This document shows positions 15,580 to 21,350 of a DNA stretch of 21,350 bases, one piece after another. Origin of the DNA: an uncultured Porphyromonadaceae bacterium (GTDB taxonomy: Bacteria > Bacteroidota > Bacteroidia > Bacteroidales > Muribaculaceae); assembly GCA_900548875.1 (NCBI GenBank), contig URMA01000051.1, forward strand, positions 1-21,350, written 5' to 3'. Position numbers and translations under genes: made by a program. Position 1 is the first letter of the stretch; each line of letters starts with the position of its first letter. The notes beneath the pieces were generated by a model. That model was not told where the DNA came from and did no database searches. It saw nothing but the letters and a program-made list of their open reading frames with translations.

Positions 15580-16734
15580 ATGAACAAACGAACATTTTCA
15601 TTCTACGCGAAATGCGTAGCAGTATGTGGATTGTTATTTGGTTTGACCCTCGCATCATGCGGGAACAACAACGGCCAACAGCAGGCACAAGCTGCACCCG
15701 ACATTGCAGTTACAACTCTGAAAAGAGAAAGTGTCCACCTCGAATCCGTTTATCCGACAATCATCAAGGGTAAGAAAGATGTAGAAATCCGTCCGCAGGT
15801 GACGGCATTCATTACACGCGTTTGTGTAGACGAAGGACAGCAGGTTGCTGCCGGACAGACATTGTTCATTCTTGACCAGGTTCAATACGAAGCAGCTGTT
15901 CGCCAGGCTGAAGCAGCAGTTGCAGTGGCTCAGGAATCAGTAAACTCAGCAAGCATTACAGCTGAAAACAAACAGAAACTTTTCAACAAGAACATTATCA
16001 GCGAATATGAAAACACGCTTGCCAAAAACGATTTGGCACAGGCAAAAGCCCAGCTTGCACAAGCACAGGCCAGCCTGGTTACGGCTCGCAAGAACTTGTC
16101 GTTCACAGTAGTAAAGGCTCCGTCAGCAGGCTATGTAGGTTCTATTCCTAACCGTGAAGGTTCATTGGCAAGCCCTACATCACAGACTCCGCTGACAACG
16201 ATTTCCGACATTTCTGAAGTATATGCCTACATTTCATTCAACGAAAAGCAGGTACTTGAAATGACCGACGGAGGCAAAAAATCGTTGAGCGAAGCCATCA
16301 ACGCCCTGCCGGAAGTGAAACTGGTTCTTTCCGACGGAACAGCCTATCCGCTCCCGGGCAAGATTTCAACCCTTACCGGACTTCTTGACAACACTACAGG
16401 TTCGGCTTCGGCACGTATCCTCTTCAAAAACCAGAACGGCATGCTCCGCAGCGGTTCTACCGGTACAATTGTCATTCCTATCCAGGAAGACAGCGTATTG
16501 CTTGTTCCACAAAAGGCAACTACCGAAATTCAGGACATCAAATACGCTTATGTGGTAAACGACTCCAACAAGGTTGTTTCTACAAAAATTGAAGTGCTTG
16601 CCAACAACGACGGTAAGAACTACGTTGTCACTAACGGTCTGAAGGAAGGTGACCGCATCGTAGTGGAAGGCGTAGGCGTTAAGGTCAAGAACGGAAGCGT
16701 CATCAACCCCGTTGAGCAGAAAGCACAACAATAA
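15580..16734 (+). CDS. RND efflux periplasmic adaptor (membrane fusion protein), lipoprotein
   Basis: 384 residues from the chosen start. The N-terminus MNKRTF... leads into a lipoprotein signal with lipobox LASC, so Cys27 is probably lipidated and anchors the adaptor to the inner membrane. Next come a lipoyl/barrel-sandwich half (VEIRPQVTAFITRVCVDEGQ), a long Ala/Gln-rich helical hairpin (~105-175; QAEAAVAVAQESV and AKAQLAQAQASL), the second lipoyl half (FTVVKAPSAGYVGSI), then beta-barrel and membrane-proximal domains. This is the AcrA/MexA type that links the pump at 16775 to the outer-membrane factor. The frame stays open to an ATG at 15493, but that form would put 29 residues before the lipoprotein signal and would start before the predicted transcript. 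Confidence 0.93.
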   Translation: MNKRTFSFYAKCVAVCGLLFGLTLASCGNNNGQQQAQAAPDIAVTTLKRESVHLESVYPTIIKGKKDVEIRPQVTAFITRVCVDEGQQVAAGQTLFILDQVQYEAAVRQAEAAVAVAQESVNSASITAENKQKLFNKNIISEYENTLAKNDLAQAKAQLAQAQASLVTARKNLSFTVVKAPSAGYVGSIPNREGSLASPTSQTPLTTISDISEVYAYISFNEKQVLEMTDGGKKSLSEAINALPEVKLVLSDGTAYPLPGKISTLTGLLDNTTGSASARILFKNQNGMLRSGSTGTIVIPIQEDSVLLVPQKATTEIQDIKYAYVVNDSNKVVSTKIEVLANNDGKNYVVTNGLKEGDRIVVEGVGVKVKNGSVINPVEQKAQQ

Positions 16735-16774
16735 GAATTCTACATTCATAAAAACGACTGATTAAAACATAGTT

Positions 16775-19700
16775 ATGAAATTAGATACATTTATTAACCG
16801 CCCTGTACTCTCGACGGTTATCTCAATATTTATAGTCATATTGGGCTGCGTGGGGCTATTGTGGCTGCCAATTACACAATATCCGGACATTGCGCCGCCT
16901 ACAATCCAGGTGAGCACCACCTATACGGGTGCCAACGCCCAGACCGTGCTGAACTCCGTGATTGCGCCTATCGAAGAGCAAATCAACGGTGCGGAAGGTA
17001 TGACCTACATGCAGTCAACAGCCACCAACACGGGTAACGCCACTATCACTGTCTATTTCCGCCAGGGATTTGACCCGGACATGGCAGCCGTCGACGTTCA
17101 GAACCGTGTGGCAAAGGCACAGAGCATGTTGCCGGCCGAAGTAACCAAAGTGGGTGTCATCACCAAGAAACGTCAGACATCCATGCTTCTCGTATTCTCC
17201 CTCTACTCACCCGACGGTTCGTATGAGACGGAGTTCATCGAGAACTACATGAAAATCAACGTCATCCCGCAAATCCAACGTGTATCCGGTGTAGGTGATG
17301 CCATGGTGATGGGTGCCGACTATTCTATGCGTATCTGGCTGAAGCCGGACGTAATGGCGCAGTATCAACTGATGCCGACCGACATCACGGCAGCCCTTGC
17401 CGAACAGAACATCGAAGCGGCTCCGGGACAGTTCGGTGAACGCGGCGACCAGAGCTACCAGTACATCATGCGCTATAAAGGCCGTCTTGTCACTCCGGAA
17501 GAGTTTGAAAACATCGTCATCCGCACCAACCCGAACGGCGAAGTGCTTTATCTGAAAGACGTTGCAGAACTCGAACTCGGACGTGTTGACTACGGTTTCT
17601 CTAACAAGACAAACGGACAGCCTGCCGCATCTGCCATGATCTTCCAGACAGCGGGCTCCAATGCAACACAGGTTATCAACGGCGTATTGGCCGAAATCGA
17701 CAAGGCAAGCGAAGAACTTCCTGACGGATTGGAATTCAACATTTCAATGAACACCAACGACTTCCTCTTTGCTTCTATCCATGAAGTAATCAAGACCCTT
17801 ATCGAAGCGTTCATCCTCGTGTTCATCGTGGTTTACATCTTCCTGCAGGATATCCGCTCAACCATTATCCCGGCAATTGCCATCCCGGTAGCCCTTATCG
17901 GTACATTCTTCGGTCTGTACTTGATTGGATTCTCCATCAACTTGCTGACTTTGGCTGCATTGGTATTGGCTATCGCCATTGTGGTGGACGACGCCATTGT
18001 GGTGGTCGAGGCGGTTCACGCCAAGCTGGACGAAGGCTACACCTCCGCCCGTCTTGCCGCCATCGACGCTATGCGTGAAATCGGTGGAGCACTTGTCTCC
18101 ATTACATTGGTCATGATGCTTGTGTTCGTGCCGGTATCATTCATTTCCGGTACGTCAGGTATCTTCTACCGCCAGTTCGGTCTGACAATGGCCATCGCCA
18201 TCGGTCTTTCCGCATTGAACGCGCTTACCCTTTCACCGGCTCTTTGCGGTATCTTCCTGAAACCGCACAAGGAAGGCGAAAACAAGAAAAAGTCGGTCAT
18301 CGACCGTTTCCACGACGGATTCAACCGCATGTACGACGGTATTCTTGAAAAATATAAGGGCTACACGAAATTCTTCATCAACCACAAGGTGACATCATTC
18401 GGCATCGTAGGTGCCAGCATCGTTGCACTTGTCATGCTCATGCTCAGCACTTCTACAGCCCTCGTTCCGAACGAAGATCCCGGTGTGCTCTTCTGTATGG
18501 TGAACATGCCTCCTGCCACTTCACAGGAGCGCACCATCGAAGTGATGGACGAAGTGGACAAGATTCTGGCCGACATTCCGGCAATCAACTACCGTACGCA
18601 AATCATCGGCTACAGCTTCCTTGCCGGACAGGGTAACACCTACGGTACGTTCATCATCAAGCTGAAAGACTGGAGCGAACGTACGAAGGAAGAAAGCGCG
18701 GAAGCCATCCTCGGACAGCTTTACGCACGCACAGGCCAGCAAATCAAGGACAGTAACGTCATGATATTCCAGCCGCCTATGATTTCCGGTTACTCCGTGA
18801 CGAGCGGTTTCGAATTCCAGTTGCAGGACAAGACCGGCGGCGACATCAACAACTTCTCGCAAATCGCCCAGGACTTCCTTGCCAAACTGAACCAACGTCC
18901 GGAAATCCAGATGGCATACACCACATTCAACCCTACATTCCCGCAATATATGGTTGACATCGACGTGGCCAAGGCAAAACAGGCAGGGACCGACCCAAGC
19001 ACGGTGCTTTCTACACTGCAAGGATATTTCGGCGGTATGTACATCTCCAACTTCAACCGTTTCGGTAAACTTTACCGTGTGATGATGCAGGCCGCACCAG
19101 AATCCCGTGTTTCTCCGGAATCGTTGAACCAAATTAAGATTCGTGTCGGAAGCGAAATGGCACCGATTACCAACTTCGTAACATTGAAGCGTGTATATGG
19201 TCCTGACATCATTTCACGTTTCAACATGTACACGTCAATCTCTGTCAACGGTACGCCTAACCCCGGCTATTCTTCGGGTGATGCCATCCGTGCCATTGAG
19301 GAAGTTGCCGCAGAAACGCTTCCGCAGGGATTCGGTTATGAATTCTCCGGTATGACCCGTGAGGAACAGTCAACTTCTTCGTCCTCAACCGCCGTTGTAT
19401 TCGGCTTGTGTCTGCTCTTCGTCTACTTGCTTCTTTCAGCACAGTACGAAAGCTACATCCTGCCGCTGGCCGTTATCCTTTCCATTCCGTTCGGTTTGAT
19501 GGGTTCGTTCATCTTCGCCAAGATTTTCGGAATCAACAACAACATCTACCTGCAAATCGGTTTGATTATGTTGATTGGTCTGTTGGCCAAGAACGCCATC
19601 CTTATCGTTGAGTTCGCCCTCGACCGCCGCCGTACGGGCATGAGCATCGTAGGTGCAGCCGTTGCCGGTGCAGCCGCCCGTCTGCGTCCTATCCTCATGA

Positions 19701-19945
19701 CATCACTGGCACTGATTATTGGTCTGCTCCCGTTGATGTTCGCTTCGGGCGTAGGTGCAAACGGTAACAATGCCCTGGGTACGGGTGCCGTAGGCGGTAT
19801 GCTCATCGGTATGATTCTCCAGGTACTCATCGTTCCGGCACTCTTCGTGGCCTTCGAAACACTTCAGGAGAAATTCGTACCTATCAAATGGAAAGATACC
19901 GACAATACGGAACTGCACGACCAAATCGAACAGTACAATCATTAA
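16775..19945 (+). CDS. RND efflux transporter, HAE1 family (AcrB/MexB-like)
   Basis: 1056 residues, full length for the family. It is the proton-driven inner-membrane pump of a tripartite drug-type exporter. It starts MKLDTFINRPVLSTVISIFIV (first membrane helix), followed by the porter domain with QYPDIAPPTIQVSTTYTGA and the conserved NRV...A segment. The proton-relay residues are in place: D405-D406 in IVVDDAIVVVE (helix 4) and K939 in LLAKNAILIVEFA (helix 10), matching D407/D408 and K940 of E. coli AcrB. The second half repeats the porter and membrane units, as expected. It lies 40 bases after the adaptor and 20 before the outer-membrane factor. The substrate range cannot be read from sequence. 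Confidence 0.96.
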   Translation: MKLDTFINRPVLSTVISIFIVILGCVGLLWLPITQYPDIAPPTIQVSTTYTGANAQTVLNSVIAPIEEQINGAEGMTYMQSTATNTGNATITVYFRQGFDPDMAAVDVQNRVAKAQSMLPAEVTKVGVITKKRQTSMLLVFSLYSPDGSYETEFIENYMKINVIPQIQRVSGVGDAMVMGADYSMRIWLKPDVMAQYQLMPTDITAALAEQNIEAAPGQFGERGDQSYQYIMRYKGRLVTPEEFENIVIRTNPNGEVLYLKDVAELELGRVDYGFSNKTNGQPAASAMIFQTAGSNATQVINGVLAEIDKASEELPDGLEFNISMNTNDFLFASIHEVIKTLIEAFILVFIVVYIFLQDIRSTIIPAIAIPVALIGTFFGLYLIGFSINLLTLAALVLAIAIVVDDAIVVVEAVHAKLDEGYTSARLAAIDAMREIGGALVSITLVMMLVFVPVSFISGTSGIFYRQFGLTMAIAIGLSALNALTLSPALCGIFLKPHKEGENKKKSVIDRFHDGFNRMYDGILEKYKGYTKFFINHKVTSFGIVGASIVALVMLMLSTSTALVPNEDPGVLFCMVNMPPATSQERTIEVMDEVDKILADIPAINYRTQIIGYSFLAGQGNTYGTFIIKLKDWSERTKEESAEAILGQLYARTGQQIKDSNVMIFQPPMISGYSVTSGFEFQLQDKTGGDINNFSQIAQDFLAKLNQRPEIQMAYTTFNPTFPQYMVDIDVAKAKQAGTDPSTVLSTLQGYFGGMYISNFNRFGKLYRVMMQAAPESRVSPESLNQIKIRVGSEMAPITNFVTLKRVYGPDIISRFNMYTSISVNGTPNPGYSSGDAIRAIEEVAAETLPQGFGYEFSGMTREEQSTSSSSTAVVFGLCLLFVYLLLSAQYESYILPLAVILSIPFGLMGSFIFAKIFGINNNIYLQIGLIMLIGLLAKNAILIVEFALDRRRTGMSIVGAAVAGAAARLRPILMTSLALIIGLLPLMFASGVGANGNNALGTGAVGGMLIGMILQVLIVPALFVAFETLQEKFVPIKWKDTDNTELHDQIEQYNH

Positions 19946-21110
19946 TCTACTTTATTTGATTCGAAATGAAAATCAACAAAATATCAATGGCAGCCATCGT
20001 CTTAGCTTCGGCTATGACGATGGGCAGCTGCCACATTTACAAGAAATTCGAATTGCCGGAAGAGGGACTGTCGGCTGAAATTGCCGCCGCTCAGAAGGAA
20101 GAAACCGACTCAACGGCATTCGGCAACATCGCATGGGACGAAATGTTCACCGACCCGCAGCTACAGGCACTCATCCAGATTGCCCTCGAAAAGAACGTGG
20201 ATTTGGAAAACGCCCGCCTGAATGTGGACATCGCCAACGCCCAACTGATGGGAGCCAAACTCAACTACGCTCCGACACTCACGTTCACGCCTAACGTGGG
20301 CACAGCCTCCTACGACGGCTCGAAAATCACATCCAACAGCTGGTCCTATCAGGTTCCGGTAGCCGCAAGCTGGCAAATCGACCTCTTCGGCCGTCTGCTC
20401 AACACCAAGCGCCAAGCCAAGGCTGCATTGCTGCAAAGCGAAGCCTATCAGCAGGCCGTACGCTCGCAAATCATTGCCGGCGTAGCCAACTGCTACTATA
20501 CCATCGTCATGCTCGAACGCCAGTTGGACCTGACCAACGAAACGGCCGTGCTGTGGGAACAAAGCATTGAAACAATGAAGGCATTGAAAGAAGCCGGACG
20601 CTACAACGAAGTGGCTGTTGTTCAAAGCAAAGCCAACTACAACAGCATCATGGCCTCTATCCCGCAACTCGAAATGCAGATTCATGAAGCCTACAACTCC
20701 ATGTCGCTGCTGCTCAATTCACCGTCGCAACGCTGGACCATCGACAAAGACTATGTGCCGACATTCCCGGAATACATGGCCGACGGCATCCCGATGCAGA
20801 ACATTGCCGCCCGTCCTGACGTGAAATCGGCAGAACAGTCGTTTGCAATGGCCTACTATTCAACCAACGTGGCACGTTCGGCCTTCTACCCGAACATCGT
20901 CATTTCGGCCAACGGCGGATTCACCAACCTGCTGGGCAGCTTTATCCAGAATCCGGGCGTATGGTTCTACCAGCTTGCCGCATCCTTGACACAACCTCTT
21001 TTCCAGAACGGCCAGAACATTGCCAACCTGAAAGCAGCCAAGGCGCAACAGGAACAGGCACTCAACACATTCGAATATACCGTATTGAACGCAAGTTCGG
21101 AAGTGTCCGA

Positions 21111-21149
21111 CAGGACGTTATTGAATAGGTTATTGAAAAAGTCGTTCAT
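21111..21149 (-). pseudogene. 5' fragment of a probable DUF4956-type gene, cut at the junction
   Basis: On the minus strand an ATG (21147-21149) starts MNDFFNNLFNNVL. It lies 20 bases after the VTC gene's stop codon, with an AGAGGA purine tract in the gap. In Bacteroidetes, VTC-domain genes are commonly followed by DUF4956 membrane-protein genes, which have similar starts. After about 13 residues the frame runs into the antisense of the outer-membrane factor gene, so only the start survives. The family assignment rests mostly on context. Confidence 0.4.
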
Positions 21150-21169
21150 TTTGTGTTCCTCTTGTATTT

Positions 21170-21350
21170 TTAGCCTGCCGCACGGCAGGTGTTTTTGAAT
21201 TCCGTTCCGTATTTGGAAAAGCTCTGGCGGCGAATCTCAAGCGCGCTTAATAATTGGCATAACCACAAAGGCTTTGCAAGAGAAGTCTTTACCTCCATTA
21301 ACACATACCCGTCAGCCAACAGCTTTTCGCCATAATCGCCGCTTTCCAGG
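21170..21350 (-). CDS. VTC-domain (polyphosphate polymerase-like) protein, C-terminal 59 residues
   Basis: The minus-strand frame enters from beyond 21350 and stops at TAA (21172-21170). The fragment contains GYVLMEVKTSLAKPLWLC and RQSFSKYGTEF, the characteristic end of VTC domains. In yeast Vtc4 the equivalents of this MEVK glutamate and the SK of FSKYG are active-site residues (metal and phosphate binding); here they are E19, S45 and K46 of the fragment. Bacterial members are triphosphate-tunnel proteins annotated as polyphosphate polymerase domain proteins; activity is mostly unproven. The tail after FSKYG (TEFKNTCRAAG) runs through a perfect short hairpin. It is on the opposite strand to every other gene in the window. 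Confidence 0.8.
   Translation of the reverse strand, partial: LESGDYGEKLLADGYVLMEVKTSLAKPLWLCQLLSALEIRRQSFSKYGTEFKNTCRAAG
21174..21196 (+). repeat. Short GC hairpin with T run at the 3' end of the VTC gene
   Basis: CCTGCCG (21174-21180) is the exact reverse complement of CGGCAGG (21183-21189), separated by CA. On the + strand it is followed by TGTTTTT, so it looks like a terminator for + strand transcription. It lies inside the last codons of the minus-strand VTC gene. It may act as a terminator against read-through or be a small repeat that captured the gene end. Confidence 0.45.

Larger units (their letters stand above)
19966..21198 (+). pseudogene. RND outer-membrane factor (NodT/TolC-like lipoprotein), 3' end missing
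   Basis: A trimeric outer-membrane channel subunit completing the efflux complex. The lipobox MGSC places the lipid anchor at Cys22, followed by HIYKKFELPEEG, usual for Bacteroidetes NodT-type factors. One full OEP repeat is present: DPQLQALIQIALEKNVDLENARLNV, then SWQIDLFGRLLNTKRQAKA. The second repeat begins with RPDVKSAEQSFAMAYYSTNVARSAFYPNI and runs to LNTFEYTVLNASSEVSD, ending at residue 382 (base ~21111). The last 28 residues read from foreign sequence and have no family resemblance. The usual length is about 450-460, so roughly 70-75 residues, the final long helix, are absent. The protein as encoded would probably not form a working channel. See the junction finding. Confidence 0.85.

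Noticed and set aside
20967..21149. 60-residue minus-strand frame starting MNDFFNNLFNN as an intact small gene
   Set aside because: Beyond ~13 residues it is simply the antisense of the outer-membrane factor gene; only the start is likely to be genuine, as part of a truncated gene.
21100..21350. Insertion sequence as cause of the outer-membrane factor truncation
   Set aside because: The sequence right of the break is the end of a VTC-domain gene, not a transposase, and no terminal inverted repeat or target duplication is visible within the window.

Overview
The window looks like a chromosomal piece of a Bacteroidales genome (Bacteroides/Prevotella-like; genus not assigned). Signs of this are a large secreted protein ending in a type IX secretion (T9SS) type-A tail, a SusC-related outer-membrane barrel protein, a tRNA gene without an encoded CCA, and promoters of the Bacteroidetes form TTTG-N20-TAnnTTTG. 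Two such promoters match at both boxes (5051-5082 and 12069-12100). Every complete gene is on the + strand.

Layout. 1-90: 3' part of tRNA-Glu(TTC) and its terminator. 430-4752: a 1440-residue T9SS cargo protein built of fibronectin-III, cleaved-adhesin-like jelly-roll and CARDB-like modules, closed by a strong terminator. 4841-4964: a patch of small repeats, namely a TTTAC-based direct repeat, a C-run tract and a REP-like hairpin. 5051-9583: a tightly coupled operon resembling the Firmicutes ytr system, with one ABC ATPase, three paralogous membrane proteins joined by ATGA overlaps and a short YtrA-type GntR regulator, then a small outer-membrane barrel protein. A 24-base near-palindrome over the predicted transcription start is a good operator candidate for that regulator. 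9684-12059: a SusC-related barrel protein (OMP_b-brl_3 type). 12069-15414: a promoter, a TraB/GumN-family protein, a NatA-like ATPase and a NatB-like permease, then a terminator. 15471-21111: a tripartite RND efflux operon (lipoprotein adaptor, inner-membrane pump, outer-membrane factor) with a perfect 16-base palindrome just upstream of its promoter.

The right edge is abnormal. The outer-membrane factor gene loses its family sequence near base 21111, about 70 residues early. From the same point, on the opposite strand, the start of a probable second gene and the complete 3' end of a VTC-type polyphosphate polymerase-like gene are seen. Two broken genes meeting at one point with nothing between them suggest either a real rearrangement or an assembly chimera. 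The most novel biology is the ytr-like operon with its three-member membrane family and candidate operator; the most urgent check is the junction.
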